Below the pieces are notes generated by a model that had not been told where the DNA came from, did no database searches, and saw nothing but the letters and a program-made list of their open reading frames with translations. The position numbers were made by a program, and so were the translations under genes. Source: Ricinus communis (lineage: Eukaryota > Streptophyta > Magnoliopsida > Malpighiales > Euphorbiaceae). From it: a stretch of 64,000 nt of DNA. Shown in pieces: positions 1-11,255 of this stretch. Each line of letters opens with the position of its first letter. The stretch's first letter is position 1. Where the stretch lies: positions 13,950,001 to 14,014,000 of the forward strand of contig NC_063257.1 of the NCBI RefSeq assembly GCF_019578655.1. The letters run 5' to 3'.

Positions 1-1276
1 GCTTGCCTTCTTGCATCAAAACTCCTCCAATACCTATGCCACTTGCATCACACTCAATCTCAAAAGGTTTAGTAAAATTTGGCAAAGATAACAAGGGTGC
101 AGAACTTAATTTATCTTTTAGCAAGTTAAAAGCCTCATCTTGTTCAATTCCCCACTTAAAACCAACATTCTTTTTTATGCATTCAGTTAAAGGTGCAGCT
201 ATAGTAGAAAAATTCTTAATGAACCTTCTATAAAAGCTAGCTAAACCATGAAAGCTTCTTACATCACTTACACTTGTGGGTGTTGGCCATTCTCTAATTA
301 CTTTTACCTTTTCTTGATCAACATGAATACCCTTGTCATTGACAATATATCCAAGAAAAGTAATTTCATTAGTGCAAAAACAACATTTCTTTAGATTAGC
401 ATACATCTTCTCTTCTCTAAGCACATCAAAAACACAAGTCAAATGTTGTACATGTTCATCTAAATTTTTGCTATAAACCAAGATATCATCAAAATAGACA
501 ACAACAAATTTGCCTATGAATGCTCTTAAAACATGATTCATCAATCTCATGAAAATGCTTGGTGCATTAGTTAAACCAAAAGGCATTACTAACCACTCAT
601 ATAAACCATGTTTAGTTTTAAAACCTGTTTTCCATTCATCACCTTCTCTCATTCTAATTTGATGATAACCAGATTTCAAATCAATTTTTGAAAACAAATA
701 TGAACCACGCAATTCATCCAACATGTCATCTAGCCTAGGAATGGGATGTTTATACTTCACCGTGATTTTGTTGATGGCACGACAATCAACACACATCCTC
801 CAAGTTCCATCTTTCTTAGGCACTAACAAGACGGGTACGGCACATGGACTCATGCTTTCATGAACATAACCCTTCTCCATAAGCTCACTCACTTGCTTTT
901 TGATTTCCTTGGTCTCCTCCGGATTACATCTATATGCTAGTCTATTTGGAATGCTTGCTCCGGGTATGAAATCAATTTGGTGCTCAATGCCTCTTTTAGG
1001 TGGCAAACCATTTGGAATTTCTTCCGGAAATAAATCTTCATAAACCTGCAAAAGATCAACAACAACACTAGGCAAACAATTGGTTATTTCGTTAGAAATA
1101 TGCAAAATCTCCTTGTACATAAGTACAAGCATGTGTTGCCTCAAAAGCATAGCTTCCTTCACATCACTCATTTTTGCATAAACACTCATTTTTCTTTCAT
1201 TTGAACCTTCCTTGTTTTCTCTCACCTTGTGTTTCCCATTTTGGTCAAGAGAATTGGAATTTTTAGGTTCACTCAT
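1..1276 (-). CDS. Reverse transcriptase and start of RNase H of gypsy element, open to window edge
   Basis: I translated the minus strand from the ATG at 1276 to base 1 and found about 425 codons without a stop. The frame contains the pre-RT linker, the RT fingers and palm with catalytic YFDD (bases 485-496), the thumb, and the RNase H start with the motif [11 protein letters not shown] near the edge. The product copies element RNA to cDNA. The frame continues beyond the window, so the ORF is 3'-partial. The true start is unclear because family members encode gag-pol as one polyprotein; the ATG at 1276 simply follows a frame break. This long clean frame contrasts with the four stops upstream and suggests a fairly recent insertion. 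Confidence 0.88.
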   Translation of the reverse strand, partial: MSEPKNSNSLDQNGKHKVRENKEGSNERKMSVYAKMSDVKEAMLLRQHMLVLMYKEILHISNEITNCLPSVVVDLLQVYEDLFPEEIPNGLPPKRGIEHQIDFIPGASIPNRLAYRCNPEETKEIKKQVSELMEKGYVHESMSPCAVPVLLVPKKDGTWRMCVDCRAINKITVKYKHPIPRLDDMLDELRGSYLFSKIDLKSGYHQIRMREGDEWKTGFKTKHGLYEWLVMPFGLTNAPSIFMRLMNHVLRAFIGKFVVVYFDDILVYSKNLDEHVQHLTCVFDVLREEKMYANLKKCCFCTNEITFLGYIVNDKGIHVDQEKVKVIREWPTPTSVSDVRSFHGLASFYRRFIKNFSTIAAPLTECIKKNVGFKWGIEQDEAFNLLKDKLSSAPLLSLPNFTKPFEIECDASGIGIGGVLMQEGK

Positions 1277-1277
1277 C

Positions 1278-2975
1278 TCACCTTTTCTTTACTCTCAAAG
1301 GTTTCCCTTCCCGAAAGAGTTTCCCAAATGAAGAACCCATTTCTTCATATTGTTGCTTGATGCGCATTTGGTCTTCAAAAATCTGTTTTGGAGTTAATGG
1401 TCCAAGGTTAAACCTTTTTCCATCCATAGTCAAAGTATACATATTTTTGAATCCATCATGACTAGCCCTTCTATCATATTGCCAAGGTCTCCCTAACAAC
1501 ATATGTCCGGCCAACATTGGCAACACATCACACAACACCTCATCCTTATATCTACCAATTTAAAATGAAACTAAAACTTGCTTATTTACCTTTACAACTC
1601 CACTTTCATTAAGCCATTGCAACTTGTATGGTCTTGGGTGCTTGGTAGTAGGCAACTTCAATTTCTCCACTATCAAAGTGCTTGCTACATTGGTACAACT
1701 TCCACTATCCACAATCATGTTGCACAACTTGTAAGAAATCAAACAATGAGTATGAAACAAATTTTCCCTTTACTCCCTATGGACATCATGTTTATTTTGC
1801 AAACTCAATGTTCTTTGAACAACAAGATTATCTCCCTTAGCACATTCAACATCGCTACAATCTTCTAAAGAAGGCATATCATCATCACTATCCCCCTCAC
1901 TCTCCGACTCAATATCACCATTCCTTAGAATCATAGCTTTCTTATTTGGACATTCCCTAGCAATGTGCCCATGACCCAAACACTTAAAACATTTGATTCC
2001 CCTAGTTTGGGCTGGTTGATTCTCACCCTTTCCCTTATTACCCAAGTCAATTTTAGGCTTAGTTTCTTCCACTTTTGACTTAGTAAAAGGTTTATCATCC
2101 TTTTTCCCTCAAGAAGTTTTCCAAGAAGAAGAAGAACCCATATTTGGTTTAGAATCATATCTCTTTCTTTCCAATTGCCTTTCCACTTTCATGGCCAAAT
2201 TCACCATATCTTCAATCTCCACATAATGTTGCAAATCAACAACATCAGCAATATCTTTGTTTAGCCCTCTCAAGAACCTTGCCATGGTAGCTTCACGATC
2301 TTCTATCATATTTGCTCTAATCATAGCCTTCTCCATTTCTTTGTGATACTCCTCCACACTCATGGATCCTTGAATTAGAGTTTGTAATCTTTGATGAAGC
2401 TCTCTGTAGTAGTGGCTTGGAACAAACCTCTTTCTCATGATTTGCTTCATTTCTCTCCAAGACTCCACGGGTCTTTCTCCATACCTACGTCTTTCCTTGC
2501 AAAATTGATCCCACCAAACAATTGCATAATCACTAAACTCAACAGCGGCAAGTTTTACCTTTTTCTCCTCCGAATAATTATGACATTCGAAGATGAGTTC
2601 CACTTTCCTCTCCCATTCAAGGTACACATCTGGATCATTTCTTCCTTAGAATGAAGGAATCTTCATTTTGATGCTTCCAAGGTTGCGATCAACATCATCA
2701 TTTGGATGTCGTCTCCTAGCTTGTCTCCTAGGATTGATTCGTTGTCCCAACAAGGTGACTTGATCATCATCCAAATCATCCTCTCCTTCATAGTCCTCTT
2801 GGTCAATTGGTGGATGTCTCCTTTGTCTAGGCTCTCCATGTAATTGGTTAAGGATGCCATCATGCTTCTCTAATTTTTCATTGACTCCCGCCATCATACT
2901 AAACATTCTTTCGAATTGTTGTTGCATAGCTTGAATCACATGATCATTTGTAGAAGAACTTGTGCCTTTTGACAT
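1278..2975 (-). pseudogene. gag-protease part of gypsy polyprotein, four in-frame stops
   Basis: One reading frame from the ATG at 2975 covers a gag N-terminus, the retrotransposon gag domain (about 2109-2627), a canonical zinc knuckle CFKCLGHGHIAREC (about 1955-2000) and the aspartic protease with the DSG motif (IVDSGSC, about 1700-1720). The frame is cut only by single stop codons at 2646-2648 (TAA), 2109-2111 (TGA), 1770-1772 (TAA) and 1560-1562 (TAA). All lie in the same frame, so these are nonsense substitutions, not frameshifts; three of them would be C-to-T changes of CAA or CGA codons. A one-base shift near 1276-1280 separates this frame from the RT frame. The protein would form the virus-like particle and mature the polyprotein. 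It is not functional as it stands. Confidence 0.9.
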
Positions 2976-3590
2976 GATTGTAAAACCTAAAATTTTAATA
3001 AAAGAAAATAGAAAGAAACGATCTCACAACACTCCCTCACGTGTTTTCACTCAAAATTGATGTATACCACTTGTGTTTACACTCAATTTTGGCTTCTTTT
3101 TTTTTCTAATGATCTTACACTCTTGCCTTTTACCTCTCAAATTTTCCTTTTGATTTCTTAGATGAACTAAGTTTCTCAATCAAACAAAATTTCAAGAATG
3201 TAGTAATCAATGAAAAAAAAATAAGGTAGGCTTAAAGAAATGAACAATTTGTAGCAAATAGGCTAATATAAATGAAAAACAAAGATAGATCATCAAAGAC
3301 CACAAAGGTATAGAATTATAAAGATAGATCTCAATGGAATATGAAGAGTCAATTTTTTTTTATGTAATCTGAGATCTAACACAAGAATATCAAAGATAAC
3401 AATTTTTTTCTTTTAGGACGATTTTTTTTTTTTGATATATGCAAACAAAATCTTGAGATAAGAAGAATAAAGATAAAAATAATAATAATAACAAGAACAA
3501 TAGATGGCAAAAGGTGCAAAATATAAGATGAACACAAGATATTGAGAATTAAAAGATAGTATTGGATACGAACCTCAATCTCGAGCCAAT

Positions 3591-3602
3591 GCTCCGATAC
3601 CA
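3591..3602 (-). other. Primer binding site, tRNA-iMet type
   Basis: The minus strand reads TGGTATCGGAGC, one base different from the common plant iMet site TGGTATCAGAGC. It lies directly internal to the LTR end at 3607. Confidence 0.85.
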
Positions 3603-3606
3603 CTTA

Positions 3607-4440
3607 TGATGGGAATTGTAGGTTTCATCAATTAACTCCCAATAGCAAAAATACTATGATAAGTTGAATTAGAAGAAAACTAGAAATTACCAATTTAATC
3701 CACAAATTCGGATCGTTCAAAGATTGAAGTAAGAAGATGGATGCTACTTAACCCCTTTACCAACAAGGATAAAGATACTAAGATAGACTTTGAATTTCCT
3801 CTTATGCCATAAACAAGAAAGTTTGATAAATAACAAGAAAACAAAGATTTAGATTTTGACACCACAAGCTAGAATAAAGCTTGATAAGTCGCAAAGTTCA
3901 AGCAAGAAATTAAAGACAAAATTCCTCACAATAAAACTCAAACAAAATTTCATATATCAAATTCAATCATGCCCTAAAAGAAAGAGAAAAAGGACTTGTT
4001 TATATAGAGTACAAGTCCATGCACACACTACTAAAATAGACTCACACACATAGGATTACTTTTACTCTTAAATGGCCTTAGTAACCACTATCCACACTAA
4101 TAGCCATTACTTGGTATTTATTCCCCCATTAACTTGTATATGGTGGCTCTTAATAACCACTGCCCACATTGATAGCCATTACTTGGTATTAATTACCACA
4201 TTAACTTGTATGGTGGCTACATGTAACCCTAATTTTTATTAACATAAAAACAAGTTAAATATTATTCATTGGGCCTCCATGGATGCCTTATTGGGTTGAA
4301 GTTCTTAGGCTTTCCAAATGTCCCTAATTAAACCCAATATGGCTTGTTGAAGCTTCTTGGATTTGGACCTTGTGATTGGGCCTTCTTGTACTATTAATGG
4401 ATCTTGGATCTCTTTAAGCTTTGAACTTGGATTCACATCA
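3607..4440 (-). repeat. 5' LTR of the left-hand gypsy element
   Basis: On the plus strand it reads TGATGGGAATTG...GATTCACATCA, so it has TG...CA ends; in element orientation it starts TGATGTGAATCC and ends CCCATCA. Length is 834 bp. It is nearly identical, in opposite orientation, to the solo LTR at 8702-9538, which fixes both boundaries. The LTR contains a TATATAAAC promoter-like motif near plus-strand position 4000. The primer binding site begins four bases beyond its end. Confidence 0.93.
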
Positions 4441-4841
4441 TATACTCTCTCTTTTCTCACTATATTTCTCTTTGTGTGACTTGAAGAATACAAGAGGTTC
4501 TTCGTATTTTTCAGTCTGCCTTCTTCTTTGGGAAACTCCTCTATTTATAGAGGTCTTGAAGCATTGGATGCTCTCCTTGAAGCTTTGGATGCTCCTCTTA
4601 GTGGAATAAGGGGCTCCACTTTTTCTTGTAGTCTTGTGATAATGGAGTAAGATGCTTCACTCCTTTTGTGGAAGTTGTCGGCCATGCTTTGAAAAAGAAT
4701 CTTTTGCTTTTTTAAAGAGTCTTTTGTCTTCTTTCTTTTTTATTTTTAAATGACTTTTTTTTTACATTAGGCTTTTGGCCCATTACATAAATATTTTGGG
4801 CTGCCATTTCTGGTTTTCAACCCAAGGGCTTTACAGAGGTG
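4441..4841 (-). promoter_or_regulatory. Pararetrovirus intergenic/promoter region
   Basis: On the minus strand the sequence after ORF2 carries short GA-rich/CTT direct repeats and then CTATAAATAG at 4541-4550, inside the palindrome CCTCTATTTATAGAGG. A pyrimidine-poor leader follows, then the gypsy LTR at 4440. Caulimovirid genomes place their single pregenomic promoter at this point, downstream of the last ORF. The leader that should follow is cut off by the gypsy LTR. Activity is not established. Confidence 0.55.
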
Positions 4842-6295
4842 TCATTTGATGGGCTTGAATATCCTAAAACAGTCATCTTCGTTTGAGTCACCATCTAGGT
4901 CTATTACTGCCGAGTTGGTGCTGGAAGAGGAAGATGAAGCTTTTGATTTTCCTTTGGAAGAGGCGGTTTTCGACAATTGTTTGATCAACTGTAAGAAATC
5001 TTCTTCTGTCTGAGTCGCCACTAGCTTTGGAATTATGAAGGACTTCTGTGCCAAGAAAGTAGTTTGTTCTTTCGGAGGTGGCAAAAAGCTATTTTTTGAA
5101 AGGAAATTTTGTACCAACTTTAGTGATAATTTTTCTTGGTGGTTAAATTTATCCCACCATTTGACTTTGAACCTTTGGGTAAAGATGATTTCTCCATCTG
5201 CTGCTTGATTGAAATGGAAATACCATACACATACCCAAGGGAGAAAAAAGTTTGAACAAAATAGAAGTAACGGGGGAAAACGTCTTTCTATTTTGTTTGG
5301 TTTATAGTAGGCTTTGAAAAGGTTAAACAGAGGTAGAACTTCTGGAATTATGGTCTCAGGAACATTGCCATAAAAATTCCACCATTGTTTAAACCAATAG
5401 GGGATCTTTGAAGTTTGGATTGAGCTTATATCGAAGTAGAAAAGCCAAGAATGGCTTTGTCCTTCATTTTGAAGAAGAAAGGTATTAAACCAAGCTTGTT
5501 GGTAATCCCAATAGTTGAAAGAAGTGTTTAGGCTTGATGGGTAGGTTCTTTGGAGGGAAGTTGGGAAAGATCTTGAAGAGTGTAAATCCATTCCCCAATC
5601 TGTAGGGTGGAGGATTCTTTGTATGGTGCATGTGGAATATGCAGGGTCTTTATGGTCTTTGTGGTTTTTGAAGTGTTTGAACTTTGCAGAACCAGTTACC
5701 TCAAGGATAGACTGGTAGTAGGATTGAGGCTTTGAAATATTCCAGGGCTTGAAATACCATCCTGGAGGGAAAATCTTTGAAATCAGTTTTAAGGGGCTTT
5801 ATGTACAGAATCCTTCCTCAATAGTCAAAATGTTTTGAAAATTTTGCTTTTCTATATATTCGTTGGATTTAAAAAGTTTTATTTGTGACAAAACTATTTC
5901 TTGAGAGTTGGGCTTTGAAATACTTTTAGAGCTCTGAGATAGGTTTTGAGGGAAAATTTCTATCCAGGTTTTGAAAAAGGGATAGAAAGTATACCTTTAC
6001 CCTTGTTGGAGGAGGAGGATGACTTCGGAGAGGCTTCGGGTTGAAGTTGAATCAATTACTTTGAATATTCTTCAACCCTTTTCAGGAATTCAGGATCTTG
6101 CTGTGCAAACCACTCCTGAATTTGCAATTGTTGTTGGGCCAGATCGGCCTTGCTTTGGTCAATTTCTTCCTGGATGATTTCGGTCCAGGTTCTGATGGGC
6201 TTTGAAAAGGAAGGCAAAATTTCCTTCTTTGGACTTTGGACAGGCTTTGAACTTGCTATCGACTTTTCTTCTTTTGCTTTTGATTTTCTTGGCAT
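4842..6295 (-). pseudogene. Second ORF of the pararetrovirus, function unknown
   Basis: An ATG at 6293-6295 begins two bases after the polyprotein stop, so translation would be coupled or reinitiated. The first 80 codons are charged and coiled-coil-like and end at an in-frame TAA (6056-6058). A serine-rich stretch, frameshifts and a further stop follow. From about 5790 down to 4842 there is a long tryptophan/aromatic-rich domain (for example YWFKQWW, WWDKFN) with a serine/acidic C-terminus. I recognise similar proteins downstream of RT in endogenous two-ORF caulimovirids, but no function is known to me. It does not resemble the caulimovirus transactivator closely enough to say so. Confidence 0.65.
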
Positions 6296-6297
6296 TT

Positions 6298-8701
6298 TCA
6301 CTCCTGTTTTTTAAGAAACTCTCTGGTTAGAAAGTCTGGAATTGAATTCGAATCTCCTCTTATGTATTCGATTTCAAAGTCAAAAACAGAAAGAATGGCA
6401 TGCCATCTAGCAAAAATTTGTTTTGAAGCTATGTTTTGAACATCTTTTTGTAAAACTTCTTTAGCAGATTTACAATCAATCTTTAAAACAAATTTTTGGT
6501 TTAAAAGATCGCTTTAAAATTTTGAAATGCACAAAACTATCGAAAGAATTTCTTTTTTGATAGTTGAATGATTTTTTTGTGTATCATTCCAGTGTGCAGA
6601 AGTAAACTTGATAATACATTCTTTGTTGTTTTGAACTTGCTTAAGAATCCCACCATATCCTAGATTTGATGCATCAGTTTCAACAATTTTGAATGCAGAT
6701 GGATCAGCTATGTGTAAACATGGTATTTCAGAAACTTGCTTTTTTATGCTTTGGACAATCTTTGTATGCTCATCGGTCCATGCAGGGGGGTTTTTCTTTA
6801 ACCTATCATGAAGGGGCTTTGCAAGACAGTTCAAATTTGGATAAAAATCCATTACATAATTTAAACTACCAAGGAATCTTTGTAATTGTGTTTTTTCCAA
6901 AATTTTGTCTGGAAACTTTGAAGTAAAGGCTAGAGACCTTTCAATTGGGATGATAGTTCCTCGGGAGATATAGTGACCAAGAAATCTAATTTTTGTTTGG
7001 AATAAAGATATCTTGGATTTTGAAACCACTAAACCATTTTTCTTAACAACATAGAAAAATGTCTCCAAGTGTTTGAAATGTTGTTCTAAAGAATTTGAAA
7101 ATATCAACACATCATCAATGTAGACAATGCAAAACTTTGAATAAGGATTGAAAATGTCATTCATGATTTTTTGAAATTCAGAAGGAGCATTTTTTATTCC
7201 AAAGGGCATTACATTCCATTCGTACTGGCCAAATGGAACTGTAAAAGCAGTTTTGTACCTGTCTTTTGGATGAATCTGGATTTGCCAAAATCCTAATTTC
7301 ATATCAAACTTTGAAAAAATAAAAGCAGAATGAAGCTTTTGAAGAAGATCTTTTTTGTTTGGAATTGGGTATTTGATCCACTTTAGGGCTTTATTCAAAG
7401 GTTTGTAATTAATCACCAACCTAGGTGTTCCTCTTTCTATCTCACTATTTTTGTTGACATAGAAAGCTGCACATGACCAGGGGGATCTAGATTTGGTAAT
7501 CAAACCTTTTTGCTCTAAATCTTTTATTTCTATTCTACAATGGCTTTCTAGGGTTTCATTCATTTGGATGGGTCTTGCTTTGGTAGGGATTTGTTTATCA
7601 GAAAAATCTTTTTCATATGGTAAATCTACCATATGTTGTTTTCGTCTCCAAAAAGCATTAGGAAGATCAAAACAAACTTCATTTTCAATCTTCTTTTGCA
7701 AATCATAGATTTTTCTTTGGACAAAATCATTTTGCATTTGATTTTGGATCTTTTTCAAACCCATATCTTGTTTCAAGTGGAAAAGCTGGGTTTGTTTTCC
7801 TTTGATCAAAGCATTTATCTCAAAATTATAAATTGAGTGGGCTTTAATAAGATTGAGATTTCTCTTTTTGGGTTTTTCTATAAAAGGAAAAACAATCTTT
7901 GAATCTTTAGCTTTAAAAATAATACCAGCAGTAGTTACTTTGAAATGAGTAATTAAATTGATAAAAGGAGTTCCCAAAATAACTGTTTGCTGAAGATCTT
8001 TTGTGAGAATAAAAACATTTTTTAAAGCAATATTATTATTTAGAATTGCAGCTTCAGTCTTTCCCGCAATCCTAATCTTTGAACTATTGGCTGAAGTAAG
8101 CCTCTATTTAGTTTCTTGATGATACCTTTTAGGAACCAGCTCATAATTGATCTGGGTTGAGGTCCGCTCCCCGTATCAAATAAAGCGATGGTTTCTATTT
8201 GGAAATCACCAGGGAAAATGAGTTTTATTTGAATCAAATATTTTCTTAAGGTAATTTCCTTTAAAACGTTAATGAAGTTTTCTGGAACACTTTTAGAAAC
8301 CTCAAGATTTTGAGAATCATTTTCTTCTTCAGAATCAGAATCACTATTCTGTTTGAGAATCAGGCTTTGGAGTAAAACAGAATCATTTTGTTATTTTTCT
8401 TTCAAATCTTTGAGCTCTGTTTTGATGGCTTTGATCTCTTTCTGAAGTTCTTGGACAGTAGGAAGAGGGTTTTTTTAGCTTTTTCCCTTTATCCAAGATC
8501 ATAGTAAGATCATAAGTGTTCTTACTAGAAGAGAGGATAAGGGTTTCAGTTTTTAGGATTTCTTTCAAAACTTATTTTTGGATTTGAGGGTCATTAATAT
8601 GCTTGACGGCTTCAAGAAGAGCTTCTTGTTGCCTAGTGAGCATATTAATATTCTTTGAAATACCTTCAAAATCTGATTCAGAATAATCGGATGAGGTTTT
8701 G
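6298..8701 (-). pseudogene. Caulimovirid protease / reverse transcriptase / RNase H region
   Basis: Beyond the solo LTR the polyprotein resumes with a coiled, charged segment (8701 to about 8300, with an in-frame stop near 8574). Next comes an aspartic protease with FDTG at about 8169-8180 and a frameshift just behind it. A 487-codon open stretch (6514-7977) then carries RT with catalytic YIDD at 7111-7122 and the start of RNase H (acidic motifs ETDAS and KKEIL). A stop or shift near 6514 is followed by recognisable RNase H C-terminal sequence ending in a TGA at 6298-6300. These enzymes convert pregenomic RNA to DNA. RT is the best preserved part, but the polyprotein cannot be made. Confidence 0.88.
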
Positions 8702-9538
8702 TGATGTGAATCCAAGTTCAAAGCTTAAAGAGATCCAAGATGCATTAATAGTACAAGAAGGCCCAATCACAAGGTCCAAATCCAAGAAGCTTCAACAAGC
8801 CATATTGGGTTTAATTAGGGACATTTGGAAAGCCCAAGAACTTCAACCCAATAAGGCATCCATGGAGGCCCAAGGAATAATATTTAACTTATTTTTGTGT
8901 TAATAACAATTAGGGTTACATGTAGCCACCATACAAGTTAATGTGGTAATTAATACCAAGTAATGGCTATCAATATGGGTAGTGGTTATTAAGAGCCACC
9001 ATATACAAGTTAATAGGGTAATTAATACCAAGTAATGGCTATTAGTGTGGATAGTGGTTACTAAGGCCATTTAAGAGTAAAAGTAATCCTATGTGTGTGA
9101 GTCTATTTTAGTAGTGTGTGCATGGACTTGTACTCTATATAAACAAGTCCTTTTCTTTCTTTTGGGAGCATGATTGAATTTGATATATGAATTATAACTT
9201 TATTTGAGTTTTATTGTGAGGAATTTTGTCTTTAATTTCTTGCTTGAACTTTGTGACTTATCAAGCTTTATTCTAGCTTGTGGTGTCAAAATCTAAATCT
9301 TTGTTTTCTTGTTATTTATCAAACTTTCTTGTTTGTGGCATAAGAGGAAATTAAAGTCTATCTTAGTATCTTTATCCTTGTTGGTAAAGGGGTTAAGTAG
9401 TATCCATCTTCTTACTTCAATCTTTAAACGATTCGAATTTGTGGATTAAATTGGTGATTTCTAGTTTTCTTCTAATTCAACTTATCATAGTATTTTTGCT
9501 ATTGGGGAGTTAATTGATGAAACCTACAATTCCCATCA
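8702..9538 (+). mobile_element. Solo LTR of the left gypsy family inside the pararetrovirus (TSD TTTTG)
   Basis: This is an 837-bp TGATGTGAATCC...CCCATCA LTR in plus orientation, nearly identical to the inverted LTR at 3607-4440. The 5-bp direct repeat TTTTG flanks it at 8697-8701 and 9539-9543, which shows integrase-mediated insertion followed by LTR-LTR recombination that removed the internal part. A TATATAAA box (9136-9143) would start transcripts toward higher coordinates, antisense to the coat and movement regions. The LTR splits the viral polyprotein between the coat tail and the protease. Confidence 0.96.
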
Positions 9539-10793
9539 TTTTGATTTCATCAATTTGAAATTCTTCCTCACTATTCGAAAATTCTGATTCAGAGGAATCA
9601 ACAAGAAGAGCTGAAACTTTGCTTAAAACTTCATATTCTATTTGGAGCTCATGGAGTTTTTTGGAAAACTTGCAATACTTTGAAGTATAGCCCTTCTTGC
9701 CACATTTATAGCAAGTAATTTTGGTAAAATCTTTTTTGGAACTTTGCTTTGGAAATTTTGAAGAGGATGGCTTTTTGTAGAAATTCTCTTTGTTTTTAGG
9801 AGTCTTTCTATTTTTGAAAAAATGTTTTTTCTTAAAAGATTTGGAAAAATCTTCTTTGCATTTTCCTTTGCAGGTAGGGGGAGGCTCTATGGGATTATAC
9901 TCAAACTGGTTACAAAAACTACCTAGTTCTTGCCTAGTCTTCTTCATTTCCCATTTGAGTTGCCTTTGAAGTTTAAGGTCATGGCATATCTTCAATCCTT
10001 CTTTCTGGGTAAGGCTCACTAATTCACCATAAGTGTAGAAATCATAAGGGATCTGGCCATTATGGGCTTCTCTTATGGTATTCCTAACTCCTTCACATAG
10101 TATCTTAGGTAAACTAGCTAAGAATTTCTCTTTCCAGAAAGGTTGGCTTGAATCTTCCCTAAGCATGACTCTGGTCAAGAAGGTGTCTTTGTAGGCTTGG
10201 AAATTACTAAGCTTTTTACAGGTTAGATTGCTAAGAAATTCAGCATTCTTATCTTTCAGAAGAGAAGGGTCTCCTATAAAGTGGAGGAAAATCGTTAGGA
10301 TTAAGGTTGACACAGCATCCTCAATTGGATTTCCTAGTTCATCTAAGATGAGGGTCCCTTCTATTGTGGTTTGTATGGCACCTAGGATTTGGAGCTGTTG
10401 TGCTTGTGTGAGATGGTAATCCCACCATCCTTTAAGCTGGCCAGAAAATCCAGCTATGAGGAGTTCGGCAATGGCTCTATCAGAGGTACCGCTTTGGGTT
10501 TTGTAAGCATTGGCTGCCATGGTCATCTGTTGTAAGAGACCAAGAATATTGTATTCTGACATTCCATCTATATTCCATTCATAGACGGAGGAGGCATTGA
10601 ATCTAGATTGGGTTAGGATATTGTTCCTATTTTCTATTCCTAGATCTGGGGCAGTATTCCTAGGAGTATGCCAGGTTAATCTAGGGGCTTGCCACCCCAA
10701 TCTGTTGATGTTGGAGGGTTTGTCAATGACACTTTCAAGCTCTGAATCATTGGATTCATTGCAATGGGCTTGATCTATAATCGATATTCCCAC
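9539..10793 (-). pseudogene. Caulimovirid coat-protein region, cut at its 3' end by a solo LTR
   Basis: A roughly 415-codon open stretch carries the coat-protein core, a lysine-rich segment and a zinc knuckle (about 9672-9713), followed by an acidic tail. This order of core, basic stretch and CCHC finger is typical of Caulimoviridae capsid proteins. The finger reads CYKCGKKGYTSKYC: the conserved histidine is tyrosine (TAT at 9687-9689), which should weaken zinc binding. The last few codons before the stop come from the inserted LTR. The region is part of a polyprotein, and its 5' side joins broken linker sequence, so the first codon of the open stretch (a GTG) is not a real start. Confidence 0.85.
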
Positions 10794-11255
10794 CGCTTTG
10801 AGGAGTATCCGGCACTAGATTTTGGAGGACTCGGAAGTTGCTAATTTACTAAAGTCGTTCTCATTTGCTCTAGCAAACTCAGTTTGCTTTTGAAATTGAT
10901 CTTGGCTAGGCTTTGAGATTTGGTAGGGTTTGAAGACTGGATTTTTGAGCTTTTCTGATTGGCTTGTCTCTTTTGGATGTTCAGTGTTGGGGATTGGAGA
11001 GGTGAAGACTATAAGAGGTTTTTGGATCCGGCTTTCTATTCTAACAAAGTCGCTTCCCTATTGTGTTAAGATAGGTATTCGAGAAATTGTTCACGAACAA
11101 TATTCTTGACATTCTTCTCAAGATCTTCTCCTATCAATTTGTAAGGTGTAGCCTCTATTTCATTCTTTCCATAAGGAATAGTTATCTTCCTAAGAGGAGG
11201 ATGTTCGGTCGGATGGTTTGGTTTTCCCGACCTTCCACTCCTGGAGCCTTATTTC

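Larger units (their letters stand above)
1..4440 (-). mobile_element. Ty3/gypsy LTR retrotransposon, 5' part (runs off left edge)
   Basis: Read on the minus strand, an LTR (3607-4440) is followed by a tRNA-iMet-type primer binding site (3591-3602), a leader, gag, aspartic protease, reverse transcriptase and the start of RNase H, which continue past base 1. The order protease-RT-RNase H is that of Ty3/gypsy elements, and the pol sequence resembles plant chromovirus types. The 3' LTR and integrase are outside the window, so no target duplication can be checked. The 5-bp flank after the LTR is TATAC (4441-4445). The leader 2976-3590 is AT-rich with T/A runs and no credible gene. The element sits at the downstream edge of the endogenous pararetrovirus, probably inside it. 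Confidence 0.93.

Noticed and set aside
1578..1868. Plus-strand frame opposite the gypsy gag-protease
   Set aside because: Shadow of the minus-strand coding sequence.
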